64,000 nt of DNA from Ryuthela nishihirai (GCA_038380435.1 JAWZYU010000030.1:64243817-64307816); one strand, 5' to 3'. Counted from the stretch's first letter, positions 32,743 to 43,995 are shown. Made by a program: numbers and translations. Notes: generated by a model not told the origin, from the sequence alone.

Positions 32743-33726
32743 TTATGGTTCGAAGCTTGATGTGGCAAAAAGTCTACTAAGTTCATATTCTATAGTTCTA
32801 GGCACGTTCGGTGCAAATTGTCGGGACCGTGTAACTTTCGGTTGTGCGGGAGTCATTCTACACGACTCAACCTGATATTTCTGCTTTGGCGGGAATGGCA
32901 TCCATTGTTGTTTAAGCGTATTTGCTGCAGATTCTCTTCTTGCAGTGTATTGCCGAGCCAATTTGACTAACTCTGCAATTGAATTCACGTTTCGTACTTC
33001 TAGGAATTCTCTAATGGGCAAAAGCAATTGAGACAATATGCAATTTACGATATCAATTTCAGCGGCATCAACATCGTACAGCTGGTATAATTCTACTGTA
33101 CCCCATATAAATTTTTCTATGTCATCTCTTTCCCTTTGTCTTCGTGAAAACAACTCTGTAGCTAGTTCTGTAAAATCATTATAAGCCGGATATATGTCCA
33201 TGATTTCGTTTTTAAATTCTTCCCAAAGTTCTATGCCATGACGACATGCTACATTATTCCACCATTGCTTAGCACATCCAATTAGGCAAGATACTGCTAA
33301 AACAATTTTTTTGTTGCTTGGTACTTCATGTAAACGGAAGTGCTCCTCCATGGACTTGACAAATGTCCACAATGACGGACGTTTCGAACCGTCGAACCTT
33401 ATCTCAGGTAAAGGCCAATTAACATAAGGACTATAGTTAATGGATGGGTTGGCAAATCGTCGTTGTGGCAGTTGAAAATACTCTGTTCTATCACTTGCTT
33501 TTGACGGAACAGAAAATGGAACCTTACGTTCAAAGTTTCTTCGTCGGTGAACTGACGTAGCATTGTCAGCAAATTTAGGGGGAGTTGTCGTTCCCCTTTT
33601 TTCCCAATTATCATCAAGCAGATTCATTAGCACTTCTGCTTCCATCATTACATCTTGCAATCTACCCTTTACTCTTTCTATGTCGGGAGTCATTATGGCG
33701 GAATCGGCCATATTGTTAGCAGACAT
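32743..33726 (-). CDS. Retrotransposon Gag-like capsid protein
   Basis: A 327-residue frame beginning MSANNMADSAIMTPDIERVK, about 450 bases inside the 5' LTR. The centre resembles the Ty3/gypsy-type capsid: PLPEIRFDGSKRPSLWTFVK, CAKQWWNNV, WEEFKNEIMDIYP, LFSRRQRERDDIEKFIW and LLLPIREFLEVRNVNSIAEL. That order (substrate-like F-D-G, W-W, W-x-x-F, R-Q-x-x-x-E-x, L-P) is the usual gag helical core. It would form the particle that packages element RNA. The frame ends before the zinc knuckle. Confidence 0.85.
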   Translation of the reverse strand: MSANNMADSAIMTPDIERVKGRLQDVMMEAEVLMNLLDDNWEKRGTTTPPKFADNATSVHRRRNFERKVPFSVPSKASDRTEYFQLPQRRFANPSINYSPYVNWPLPEIRFDGSKRPSLWTFVKSMEEHFRLHEVPSNKKIVLAVSCLIGCAKQWWNNVACRHGIELWEEFKNEIMDIYPAYNDFTELATELFSRRQRERDDIEKFIWGTVELYQLYDVDAAEIDIVNCILSQLLLPIREFLEVRNVNSIAELVKLARQYTARRESAANTLKQQWMPFPPKQKYQVESCRMTPAQPKVTRSRQFAPNVPRTIEYELSRLFATSSFEP

Positions 33727-34140
33727 GTTTAGTGGTCTGCCGAAATTTTGAATTTTGGAAATTTTGAAAACCTTTTTTTAATCTTGAGCAGCGCTCAAAG
33801 GTACTGCTATACAACAATACTAAAGCTATAACTAAGCTTACAAAAATATAAATTTGCATATCAAAAAAAGATTTTTCTTATAGTGACTATGTACGTGTGT
33901 GCCCGGACACTTCTAATCATTACATACAACAAATATCTTAAATATTCAGCAATATCTACGCTGAAACTTCAATACCTTTGAATAATACACAAAAAATGTT
34001 AAGCTACTTGCTCAACAAAAATTCTCGGTTTAAGCTGCCGTTAAATCTATAAATAGTACATACAACTACTGAGCTCAAAAAATTACTATCTTTGACAATC
34101 ATACAAAATTTATCCACAAATATATATACTATCTTTAAAT

Positions 34141-34165
34141 ACTTCGAGTCCTGTTTGGGCACCAC
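34141..34165 (-). promoter_or_regulatory. Candidate tRNA primer-binding site of the gag-only element
   Basis: On the - strand TGGTGCCCAAACAGGACTCG starts 16 bases inside the 5' LTR edge. Read on the + strand, the site looks like the 3' end of a tRNA: TTCGAGTCC (T loop) followed by an acceptor-like TGTTTGGGC and ACCA. The gap to the LTR is longer than usual, and the spacing is one base short of a canonical tRNA 3' end, so this remains tentative. Confidence 0.45.
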
Positions 34166-34181
34166 TTCTTTTATTGGACTC

Positions 34182-34876
34182 TGTAACGCTCCAAACAAAT
34201 GCAAAATACTTGAAGTTTTATGCTCCGGATAGCGTAGACGGGCGCCAGGCAATACTTACCAAATTGCCAAAAGTAGAATAAGTTGATAATAAGTTGATTT
34301 AGGGTTCAAATACCAGCGAGCGTTAATGAGTAAGAATCAAAATGATTGTCAAGTAATTTTAAATATAATTCAAAAATCCTTAATTCGCGTTGCTCAAGAG
34401 AAAAAAACTGTACAGACTCAAAAGGTTTTAAATATAACAAAACAGATTTATTTCCAAAATAATTCAACTCACCAAGACATCAATGAAGATAAAAATCCTG
34501 TACTACACGCACTGTGCTTGGTGCTACGCACCTTGTGCTCGTGCACTCACTTGTGCCTGTGCTTATATGCACTAACTCCCCTGTGACTCGCAGGTCACCG
34601 GTTTTTGACAATGAGTCGGCAATGCTTGCCGGGAAAGACATTAACATACTATGACGAACGACGCAAAAGCTATGACGCAAGAGGGGGCGTGTCCTTGGCA
34701 CGCGCTTTAACGATACAGTCGGAAGATCGGAGTTGCGGCGCATGCGCAACTCCTAGAATCTTGAAAGCGAGTGCTGTGATGCCAAAAAGGAAATAAAAAT
34801 CCCCAAAATGATAAATATAACATAAATTAAACAAAACTGGTTAAGGTAAAGCAAAAGTGAACGATGGGGCATCACA
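34182..34876 (-). repeat. LTR of gag-only retrotransposon (5' LTR in sense direction)
   Basis: 695 bp, nearly identical to 29687-30378, with the same TG...CA ends. It is followed by target duplication GTGT (34877-34880). The low divergence between the two LTRs points to a rather young insertion. Confidence 0.93.
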
Positions 34877-34880
34877 GTGT

Positions 34881-36240
34881 CAGAATCAGAACATAAAAAG
34901 AAATGCGAGTTGGTGGCTTATTTTATAAAAATTGGTACATGTGTTCATCATTGGTGCATCTGTGCTGAGTCTTTGAGAATGTCACAAAGAAAGGTAGGAT
35001 CTTTCACTTAAATCTGTTTGTGTTAATGTTGTGTTGTATCATGTGATACAATACACAGTTAAATGTAAAACTTGATTCTGATAATCAGCACACAAACAGA
35101 ACACCACAGATACTAGACAGACAAGATATGGAAGCAGATTATGGGGATGAATTGCAAAGGGAAGCATTGAAGGATGAATTTCAGAAGGTGCCATGCGATC
35201 TGAACCCAGGGAAGACATCAAAGTAATGTGCATGAAAATGAAAATGTGAGTGGAGCTTGAAGCAGAATGAGAATGATGTGAATTTGATCTAGAGCAAAGT
35301 ACCTTTGATGCTGCTGAATGTAAGAGGCCCAAGAATTCAAAATGGTGATGGTGCTAGTGCTGCTGAACGTAAGAGGCCCAAGAATTCAAAATGGTGATGG
35401 TGCTAATGCTGCAGACTCAGACTGGAGCAAATGGTGATGGTGGCGTGCTGAATGATAGAAACAGTGTGTCCGAATTATGCTTGCATGGGTCTGACATGGT
35501 TGGTGGGTGCAGAGAGGAGCTGGCAAGATGGGCATCCATCATACGACCTATAATTGGCAATCCACCAGAAAGTCATTTTGATATGCCTTAGTTTTTTAAA
35601 ATCATCAAAACAGCATTCACTGCAGAAGGCATGCTGCAGGGCATGCAAGGGGCAGTGCTACTGTCATTATTTAGAGTAAAGCTTAATAAATTATTAACAT
35701 TATTGCCTGCTGAGCATGCGATTCATTATGATAAACTTAAAGCATACATCCTTTGCAAGTGTAAGGTCTCAGCAGTTCAACACAAATGATGGATGAACTG
35801 AGTTAAAAAGCTACCCAATGATACTTGGGCTTCTTTAGGGGAGAAATTGCGTGACTTGTAGTACTGATACATGGAAATTCATAGTAATGGAACTTAACAG
35901 TTTGGTAGACCTTCTTGTATCAGATCAGCTGAATTCAGAATCCCTGACAGCCATGCAGGAATATATTTCCTTGCAAGAACAGACAGATTGGATCTGGCAG
36001 AACAAATTGGCTGAGTGCATTGAGCAACACTTAGCCAGTTACACACTGGTCAGTAAACAGCAAGATCCTGTGCAAAAGGCTAGCTGATGTATTCCTCCAC
36101 CTAAATGCAAGGCAACACAGAAACTGGAGCTCCAGGTAGGAATACTAAAGTTAGAGAGACTTGTGTACCCATTAGACAGAGAGGTTGTTTCAAATGTGGT
36201 TCATTGGAACATTTCAAGAAAAACTGTCCAAAAAACAAAT
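34881..36240 (+). pseudogene. Older LTR-retrotransposon gag remnant (SCAN-like capsid with zinc knuckle)
   Basis: Several short frames on the + strand form a broken gag. One is around 35590-35850 (FFKIIKTAFTAEGMLQGMQG, LLPAEHAIHYDKLKAYIL). Another is at 35851-36087 with VDLLVSDQLNSESLTAMQEY and NKLAECIEQHLASYT, the pattern of the helical SCAN-like half of gypsy capsids. A knuckle CFKCGSLEHFKKNC (C-x2-C-x4-H-x4-C) lies at 36186-36227. Stops and shifts make it inactive. Across the younger LTR insertion the joined host reads TGGTGTCAGAATCAG, which resembles a primer-binding site. No pol follows. Confidence 0.75.
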
Positions 36241-36279
36241 GAGTACAAAAGCAACATGTTGGTAGTTTAATAAGTTAAT

Positions 36280-38330
36280 AATAGTTAATTTAACAAGTTT
36301 AATAATAATTTTTAAGAGATAAATAAGAAATTTCTTTCAACAATTTGAATTTTCAATGTTAGAGGGCACTGAACTGGAAAATGGTAAGCTTTAAAATAAT
36401 ATCATAAACAGTTTATTTGTGCTAAAAATTTTGCATTTAAGTGGTAGAGAGCTATGATCAGAGAGTTTACATTGACAGCAGTAACTTGCTCCCTCCTTCA
36501 AGTGAGCAGTGAGGTAAATTCAACTTCTTTTTAAGAGATGAATTTAAAAAAAAAATTGGAATAGTAGAAACTAATAAAATATTACTATTTACATTTTCTG
36601 ATTTTTTAATAATGTGAGTTTTCATCTTTAGAGAATACTAAAGTTGGAAAATGACAAAAAATTCTCTGTGAAATTATAGATTTCCTGTTTGTCAGAAGTG
36701 ATTGGACCTTTAGTTAATTTGTAAAATCTAAAAATGAGTCATTAAAAGCAGTTTTTATCTCGTTTGCAAAAAAAGAAACGAGATAGTAGTTTTGCTTTGT
36801 TGTCTGTCTTTTGACATCAAACTTTTTTATTTATAGAGATAAAAATTCTTTTTGTGTTCGATAAGTATTGATGAAATATTATGATTTGCACTTTCTGAAT
36901 CTCCCTAAAACTATAATTGCGCTCTCTAATGGTGGAAAAAGTTGAAAATTGAAAAAATTCAAACATATATTGCAAACAATATATTTATGTTAGAAATTTG
37001 AAATTTTGGCAATGGAATGTGAAAGTTACCAAGTTTCTATTGCCAACAATGAGTTGGCTCCTTAGATCCAGGGAGAGAGGAGGAGAGGGACAAACTTTGT
37101 TTTAACAGATATTGTTTGTTTTAGAGATAAATGAAAAATCTTTTTTAAGTTAGATAGGAATTGATGAAATATTAAGATTCACACTTTCAGAATCTTCCAA
37201 AAACTATAATTTCATCCTCTAACAGTGAAAAAATTTGAAGAAAATATTACAAACAATGTAGTTAAAGTTGAAATTTTGGTGGTGGAATGTGAACATTATG
37301 AAGTTTCCATTGGCAAGAATGAATTGACCCCTTGAACTCAGGTGGGTGAGAAAATGTGACTTTTTTTTTTGTTTTAAAAAGGTATTTGTTTGTTTATAAA
37401 GATAATATATTTTGGTTTGAACTTTCTGAATCTCCCAAAAGCTATAACTGTGCACTCTAATGGCAGAAAAGTTAAATCCCCCCCACACACACACACACCA
37501 AAAGAAAGTAAATTTTGCAAACAACAATTTATGTTAGTTTTTTTTAATTTTCATGGTGGAATGTGAAGGTCATGAAGGTTTCATTGGTAACAATAAGCTG
37601 ACCCCTTATCCCCAGGAGGGTGAGAAAATGCACCTTTTTTTTGTTTTAGCAGATAATTGTTTGTTATTAGAGATAAACTGAAAATTCATTTTGGATTAGA
37701 TAGGAATTAATGAACTTTTATGATTTGCACTTTCCAAATATTCCAAAAGCTATAATTGTGTCCTCTAAAGATGGAAAATTTTAAAAGTTCCAAAATTTTA
37801 AATGAATATTGTAAACAATGCATTTATGCTAAAAATTTGAAATTTTGCTGGTGGAATATGAAGATTGCCAGTTTCCATTGACAACAATAATTTACCCCAA
37901 GGGGGGTGGAAAACCAAACTTCGTTTTTGAAAGTGATAATTGAAAAACGTTTTTGGATGGATTGGTACTAATTAAATATTATAATCCAAATTTTTCAAAT
38001 ACTTAGTTTTAATTTATATCATTAGAGATCACTAAATATGGAAACAACAAAACTGTTAACATATTTTGCAAATTACCAGCGTATGGTAGAAATTTTATGA
38101 TTGCTTTCCAAGAGGTATTCCACTGACAGCAATAATCTACCTACAGTTCTCAGAGGGGTTGGGAAATGCAAATTTTTAAATTTAAGAAATAAAAGACAAA
38201 TACTTTTTATGTTGTATAATTACTAATAAAATACTATTTGCATTTTCCCAATCATCTGTTAGCTCAAATTAAAACTTTTAAGGAGTAAAAAAGTAGGTAA
38301 AGGAAAAACTTTATTCTTTTTGGAAGCAAG
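36280..38330. repeat. Diverged tandem repeat block (about 240-300 bp units, roughly seven)
   Basis: Recurring landmarks are AGATAAaTGAAAAATcTTTTTT, GAATTGATGAAATATTAtGATT, TCCCAAAAgCTATAATTG, GCAAACAATATATTTATGTTAGAAATTTG and TTTCCATTGgCAaCAATgA. The CTATAA block recurs near 36910, 37203, 37442 and 37748. It is the same family as 15835-17050. No coding. Confidence 0.7.
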
Positions 38331-38734
38331 TTTCTCATGTGCCAGAGGTGATACACATTCTTCTATTTTTTTTTATAATTCGTTTTTTGGGATTCCAACT
38401 GGTTTCAGAACAAAAGACTAGCCTAAATCAGTTTAGGTAAATTTTTTCTCTTAGTTGGCAACCCTCTTTCAATGAACATTGCTAATTTTCATAATATTAT
38501 TACATACCATGACATAAATTATTGAGAAGTTGTTTATCTAGTTTTCACTGTGAATATTACTAACAAAATATGAAACCTCTGTACTCACTATAATTCATCT
38601 TCCTCAGAACAGCACAATGGTTATCATGTCAACATAATTTAAGATTTTTTCTTTCCTCAATAACAAATGGGTATTTTTGCAAAGTCATTGACAAATACAT
38701 CAGATGCCTACAGTTGTTCTCCCTGCCAACATCA

Positions 38735-38843
38735 AACCATCAAGTTGAGTGGTTAGTGAACTTGTCTACTGATCACAGGAACCTGGGTTTGAGTCCCAGG
38801 TAAAGGAATGGATGTTTGTTTTGTCATTCTGCTGATGTCTCAG
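38735..38843 (+). repeat. tRNA-derived SINE, family 1 (copy 4, left half)
   Basis: AAGTTGAGTGGTTAGTGAAC, TCTACTGATCACAGGAACC, GGGTTTGAGTCCCAGGTAAAG and ATTCTGCTGATGTCTCAG follow the family order. The LTR at 38844-39587 splits it; the right half is at 39588-39660. Confidence 0.88.
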
Positions 38844-39587
38844 TGTGATGCCCCATCGTTCAATTTTGCTTTACCTTAACCAGTTTTGTTTAATTTACAT
38901 TATATTTATCATTTTGGGGATTTTTATTTCCTTTTTGGCATCACAGCACTCGTTTCCAAGAGTTAGGAGTTGCGCATGTGCAACTCCGATCTTCCGACTG
39001 TCACCCGCTAAAGCGCGTGCACAAGGACACGCCCCCTCTTGCATCATAGCTTGCATCGCTCGTCATTTTATGTAACTGTCTTTCCCAGCGTGCAACATGA
39101 CGTGTTCGGCTCTTGTTAAAAGTCTGATGACATGTTGTCACAGCAGCACATAGTAAGGAACATAGTGAGATAGCACAAGTCACAGTAGCACATAACACAT
39201 AGAGAGAGTCAGACAGTGAGTAGAACATAAGCATGTAGCACGGAAGAGTAATCAGTTGATGTATCTTCTTCATTGAAGTTTTGGTGAGTGTTCTTTGGAA
39301 ATAAATTTGTTTGTTATTTAAACCTTTTGAGTCTTTACTAATTTTTTCTCTTGAGCAACGTGAATTAAGTTTTGATTATATTTAGATATTTAACTTGACA
39401 ATCATTTTTGGATTCTTACTCATTAACACTCGCTGGTATTTTGAACCCTAATTTAACTTATTCTATTTTTTTGGAAATTTGTTAATTATTGCCTGGTGCC
39501 CGTCTCAGCTATCTGGAGCATAAAACTAATTGGATCAGAAAAAGAGTCCAAACTTAAAAGTATTTTGCATTTCTTTGGAGCGTTACA
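38844..39587 (+). mobile_element. Solo LTR of the gag-only family, inserted in a SINE
   Basis: It starts TGTGATGCCCCATCG and ends GGAGCGTTACA, the sense orientation on the + strand. Target duplication TCAG stands on both sides (38840-38843 and 39588-39591). It is more diverged than the other LTRs, with extra sequence around 39100-39280. It is opposite in orientation to the complete element and to the solo LTR at 22.7 kb. Confidence 0.92.
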
Positions 39588-39660
39588 TCAGCTTCCTCAC
39601 AGATATCTGGCAACAGAGAGGCTCCTGTGAGACCTCTTTGGCAAGCAGCTGCTTGAGATG
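39588..39660 (+). repeat. tRNA-derived SINE, family 1 (copy 4, right half)
   Basis: Removing the LTR plus one TCAG joins ..TCTCAG to CTTCCTCACAGATATCTGG, then AGGCTCCTGTGAGACCTCT and GGCAAGCAGCTGCTTGAGA, giving a continuous family 1 body. Confidence 0.88.
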
Positions 39661-40430
39661 TAATTTATTATTATTTTTATCAGCAATTAAGTGTCTAGAA
39701 AAGAATTACAAGAATTGAAAGTTATTGATATTCATAAACCAACCTCCCTTTCTTCACTTTCTCATTCTATATTACTATCAAAATTAAATAGTAGGCAATT
39801 CAAAGAGTGTTGAAAATATTCTTGTTTTCATTAATATTTTCTCATTTTTTATTTTTGCACATTTTGTTATTTCAATCACATACACTTTTAGATCTGACCC
39901 TGAAGTACTGGAACAATTAACCAAGAACAATGTTTAGTCATTAACAAACTAGAGCATTTTATAACAAATCCTATTGGTATTTGTTGACCACCTAAATCAG
40001 ATTGTAAAAAATGTTGAATTGTTTTGAAAGAAGATATGTAAAATATTATATATTTCTGATTAAAAGAAAAATTGAAATCATGTTTTGGGAAGGATAAAAG
40101 TCCAATAAGCTGCAATTTGTGAATGCATAATTTGTTATAATGAAGTGTTACTATATATCTGACATCTAAACAAAATTATGCAAAAACTAAACCACAGTGC
40201 ATTTACAAAGTCTAACAATAATTTTCAGATGTTATTATTAGCATGGTTAAAACTACATAAAATGTTACATGTAGAATATCAGAATAAAGATAACAATTTA
40301 AATATATTCAACATGACATAATTATGAACACTTTAATTAAATATTATATCTTTATATTTTCTGTATAATAGCCTTAAATATTTCACAATGTTGTTACTTA
40401 TTTGGAATTACTGTTATTCATATTTTCTAG
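39661..40430. other. AT-rich intron before exon E, no recognised feature
   Basis: There is no coding frame or repeat family match. It ends in the TTTTCTAG acceptor of exon E. Confidence 0.5.
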
Positions 40431-40535
40431 GATTTACATGGACCACACAATCTACTTGATTCATCTTCACCATTAAAAAAGAGAGGTAAGGAAAGGGAAA
40501 CTCCAAAAAAGAAGAAAAAATCTGCTTTAAAAAAA
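40431..40535 (+). CDS. SECISBP2L: SECISBP2-like coding exon E (start of SECIS-interaction region)
   Basis: Acceptor TTTTCTAG ends at 40430 and the donor is AAA|GTAAGT at 40535/40536. The 105-nt exon, phase 0 to phase 0, encodes DLHGPHNLLDSSSPLKKRGK and continues through a run of lysines (KKKKKSALKK). The pattern P-L-x-x-x-G-K-E-R-E followed by K-K-x-x-x-x-L-K-K is characteristic of the SECIS-interaction region of SBP2 proteins. The lysine runs could also act in nuclear localisation, but that is inference. Confidence 0.88.
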
Positions 40536-41707
40536 GTAAGTAACTTTACAGCATAGTTCAGTCTACATAATTTCTTGTAAATAACAGCAACCAATCACAA
40601 AATTCATTTCAAAACAACTAGGTAGCACATTTTCAAAGGAGCTCAGAAACTGTAGAAAGTGGAAGCCAAATAAAGTGCTCTATATTTTAAAGTTGAGACA
40701 GAGAATGGCACACAAAAAAATTGGGCCATTAAACATGCCAAGCAAGTCATGCATGTGCCTTTTTTATATTAATTTCATGAATTTGTGTGTGTATGTGTGT
40801 CAGACCTATCTTTTTCATTATATCTATTATTGAATTACCATTATACAGATACTCTCTACATTATGCAGAATTTGTGTTTCTGCAAACAAGAAATAATATC
40901 AACTTTGAATCCATTTGTTAACTATGCCTCTGTAGCAAAATACCAGAGAACATATTGGGCTTATTTTTGGTCAAGGAATCGTGTTATGGAAAGTTTGTGT
41001 GGTATTTATGAGGCATCCTATATTTGTTATTCCTTATTAAATAATGCTCTTCAATGTTTTCAGCATCATTAAATTAATCCTGTCTTCAGTTGAAATCATT
41101 TTACCTATTGTAACTTGAGATTAATGGAGAAATTAACATATTGATTATAATAAGAGTTACGCAGTAGTTTGATAAAAATATTTTCATACTCTACATTTTG
41201 CTATAATATTAGAGCTATATGTAACTTTGTTTCTCTTGTTAACTAGCTATTCATTTTCTAGACAAGATAAATTTTTATAGCAATTTTAATTTTGTTGTAT
41301 AACCTTATATTTTCTACTGCAATTGAAAAATATAACAAACATTTAATGTCTCAACTTTGGTAATAAAGTATTTAAAAAGAAAACTCTTTGTAGCATTTTG
41401 GTTTTTCCCATTGTAACACTACTGTTTGTGAAGTCTATTGGTTTCATTGTAGCATTTTATTTATCACTGAGCATTAATGTTCTGAAATTGCAACAGTGTG
41501 CATAAAAATTGTCTTAAGTTTAACAAAAAGTAAATAATATCTCTATAAGTATTTGTTTACTCTTAAGAATTTATAAAATGTTTTATGTAATATTTATTGT
41601 TTTGCATATTGGTAGTTCACCACTTAATAGCTTTTATCACTTCAGTTTTAGGTATAAATTGTACCCTACAGTACTACCTTTCAAATTTATAAATTTGTTT
41701 ACTACAG
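40536..41707. other. Intron E-F, no recognised feature
   Basis: The 1.2-kb intron is AT-rich with a short GTGTGTATGTGTGT run near 40785. Open frames here have no resemblance to known families. Confidence 0.5.
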
Positions 41708-41807
41708 ATAATATTGTTGGAGAGAAAAGAAAAAAAAGCAAACAGAAGTCTTCTAATAGACAAATCAAAAGAAGTGTGTCCATTAGTTGAGAGCATCAGC
41801 ATCAATA
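41708..41807 (+). CDS. SECISBP2L: SECISBP2-like coding exon F (IILLE motif)
   Basis: Acceptor ACTACAG ends at 41707 and the donor is AATA|GTAAGG at 41807/41808. It enters in phase 0 and leaves in phase 1, encoding IILLERKEKKANRSLLIDKS, then KEVCPLVESISIN. Joined to exon E this gives LKK-IILLE. It aligns with the IILKE-type motif that, in studied SBP2 proteins, is needed for tight SECIS binding together with the L7Ae domain. Another frame of the same DNA is open here but has no family match. Confidence 0.85.
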
Positions 41808-42429
41808 GTAAGGATATTTCATTTTGGTGTAAATTCCTGTGGCTATTAATATTGCTGTTAATAAACATAGAAATCATCTGAAAATGTTGCTATTACCTAA
41901 CTATTAAGCTAAATAATCTTTTACAAAATATGTTTGAAAAATGAAAATAAGAAAAGATGAAAAGTGTTCGTAGGATAAATGTTATTAAATTTATTGTCCA
42001 ATATTAAAAATGACAATACATTAATTTTAATTACCATTGCATGTATAAATACAACAGAAATACCTAGTACTTTCTATTGTGGGATCAAACTGTGCACATT
42101 ACAGTTGATTAGATTGCTGTTTGAATTATACTTATAATTATTTGTCAGTACTTACATTTACTCTGAAACATAAAAACATAGAATAGCAAAATTATATATG
42201 TACCTTTTTTAAAGCTAATTAGCATAAACTGTATAAAAGTAAATATCAGTATATTTTCTTCCAAATAAGCATACATTTTATTCCTCCTTTGAGTCAAAAG
42301 GGATCTGAACATTTGGTATTTGCATTGTTAATGCACACTTATATTTCCATTAAAACTCATATTTGTTGCATTGTTATATTATAGAGCTTTAAAAGAATCT
42401 ATTATCTGCTTTATTTTTTCACTCTTTAG

Positions 42430-42733
42430 CTGAGAGATTGAATACTGTTGAGGAAAATAAATTTGGTGTGCAAAGTGAAACTAAACTATCTGCTAACGAA
42501 ATAAATGAGGAATCTTCATTGTCTGCCCCTACTGTGCAAAAATCTACCAATAATGAAGAAATGATTAATCAGGTGCTAATGAAGAAAGATATCCCAGAAG
42601 TTCAAGATTCAGAAATTAATGCTGAGTGTTTGCAAGGAAATAAAGACACATCAGATAGTAGCTTGATGGCACTTTCTGGTGAAAACAGATTGCGAGCTGT
42701 TCAGCTTATACTTCATACTAATAATTTTAGAGA
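42430..42733 (+). CDS. SECISBP2L: SECISBP2-like coding exon G (linker and start of the conserved C-terminal part)
   Basis: Acceptor CTCTTTAG ends at 42429; the donor is GAGA|GTAAGA at 42733/42734. It enters in phase 1 and leaves in phase 2. The first two thirds are an acidic, Ser/Asn/Glu-rich linker (TVEENKFGVQSETKLS and onward). The end, LSGENRLRAVQLILHTNNFR, matches the conserved start of the globular C-terminal region, and the broken codon is completed by exon H to give FREYCN. At 304 nt it is the longest complete exon here. Confidence 0.87.
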
Positions 42734-43004
42734 GTAAGATGAATTTAACTTGTTTTTAATTAACTCTTTTATATTAAGCAATTTACATTTAATTTTCAGT
42801 TATAATCATGATTTTGTAAATATATAATTTTCCCTTACCAAAAAACAAGTTCTCAGTTAAGTCCTAACCTTTTGTATTTGAAAATTTTCCTGCTTCTTTG
42901 CACTCTGCCTCTTATGAGAAAGGGGGTATGATTGGGCTTAATACATTTCCATATCATGTGTGGTTCATTAATCATGCCACTAGTACAGGAATGCTGTACT
43001 CTGT

Positions 43005-43170
43005 GCATGTTAAAAAACTGGATGGCCTTGTGAGAGGCTCCTGTTGGGCTCTAGCAACTGTCCATTGAGTTCCCTTCCTCAATTTTATCCAGAGCTTTTA
43101 GGGTCTTGTAATCTGGCTAATTAGTCCACTATACAGCAAAACAGTGCTGTTCAGTGGTAAAGCAACTCTG
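43005..43170 (+). repeat. SINE family 2, tail fragment
   Basis: TGGATGGCCTTGTGAGAGGC, CAACTGTCCATTGAGTTCCC, TTTTAGGGTCTTGTAATCTGG and AGTGCTGTTCAGTGGTAAAG match the tail half of family 2 in head-first orientation. The head is missing. Confidence 0.7.
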
Positions 43171-43694
43171 TTCTACGGAAAATACTTTAACCATTAAAGT
43201 GCCAGAAGGCAATATTGTTCCCAGAGAAGTGTTTTGTATTTTAAAAAGTCTATGAAGTTAAAGATTTGAACAAAATTTTTTGAAGATTTTTGCTTTTAAA
43301 AAATATTTTAATATTTAGGAAACATTTGAATTGGGAATCTTTTAACAGAAGAAACAGTCTTGTATTATATATGTAGGTCAATTGCTAAAAATCTGCAACA
43401 GTTCAATCTTAAGAAATAGTACAATTTTTAAAATAATTTAAATAATCTATTCAAAGTTTTTTCCTTTTTTTTAACTTTTCAGAAATAAATGATATATGTT
43501 GTTGTGGCAATTAAAAGTGTAATTTGAATAGATTTTTAATGATTGTTTCAATTTTTACAGAAGATTCTTATGAAAAGCTGCTCTTAAATATTTAAGATTG
43601 TCTTATATTGACTATTATCCCTTCATTGTTGATCTAATAAAATTTTTCATTTTATTCCCTATTAGTAGCATTAGAATATCTAAAGTTAGAGTTC

Positions 43695-43995
43695 AGTTGG
43701 GTTGTTTTACCTCTGAATGGTACTTTTTTTAAACACAATGGGCTAAATGGCCAGGTCATAAAGACCCTGAAAATCTTAGAGAAGGTTGGGGGAGTGAACC
43801 CACTGGAACAGCTGTTGGGAGACAGATGATAGTCTCCCATCAATGCCATCCAGTGTGTTCTTTAACATGCACGGTATGGCTCTCCCGTACATGGGACCAC
43901 AGCTTGTTGATGTTCCATCCGATGCGGCATTTCCAAGTCCATCGGTGTCCCCTACTGACCATGGGCAGAGTCGGGGAGTTTTGCTGTAAAGTTAG
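43695..43995 (-). repeat. SINE family 2, tRNA head lost
   Basis: GTTGGGTTGTTTTACCTCTG, AATGGGCTAAATGGCCAGGT, CAGTGTGTTCTTTAACATGC and CATCGGTGTCCCCTACTGAC are present. The copy stops at GGGGAGTTTTGCTGTAAAG, before the tRNA-like head. Confidence 0.88.

Larger units (their letters stand above)
29687..34876 (-). mobile_element. Complete gag-only LTR retrotransposon (about 5.2 kb)
   Basis: Two LTRs (692 and 695 bp), a 3.8-kb internal region, a polypurine tract, a possible primer-binding site and a 4-bp target duplication (GTGT, 29683-29686 and 34877-34880) define a complete insertion. Transcription runs on the - strand, against the host gene. Gag-like frames are present, but no protease, reverse transcriptase, RNase H or integrase is visible. 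It must therefore rely on another element, or it lost pol by deletion. Two solo LTRs of the family lie at 22650-23381 and 38844-39587, showing it was active in this genome. A 4-bp duplication would fit the Ty3/gypsy group. Confidence 0.88.

Noticed and set aside
34326..34586. Open frames within the LTRs (also at 22794, 29851 and 30107)
   Set aside because: They repeat in each LTR copy with differing ends and have no protein-like conservation; they are by-products of the LTR sequence.
36757..36785. Hairpin ATCTCGTTT..AAACGAGAT
   Set aside because: Nine-base arms in AT-rich DNA are too short to support a claim.
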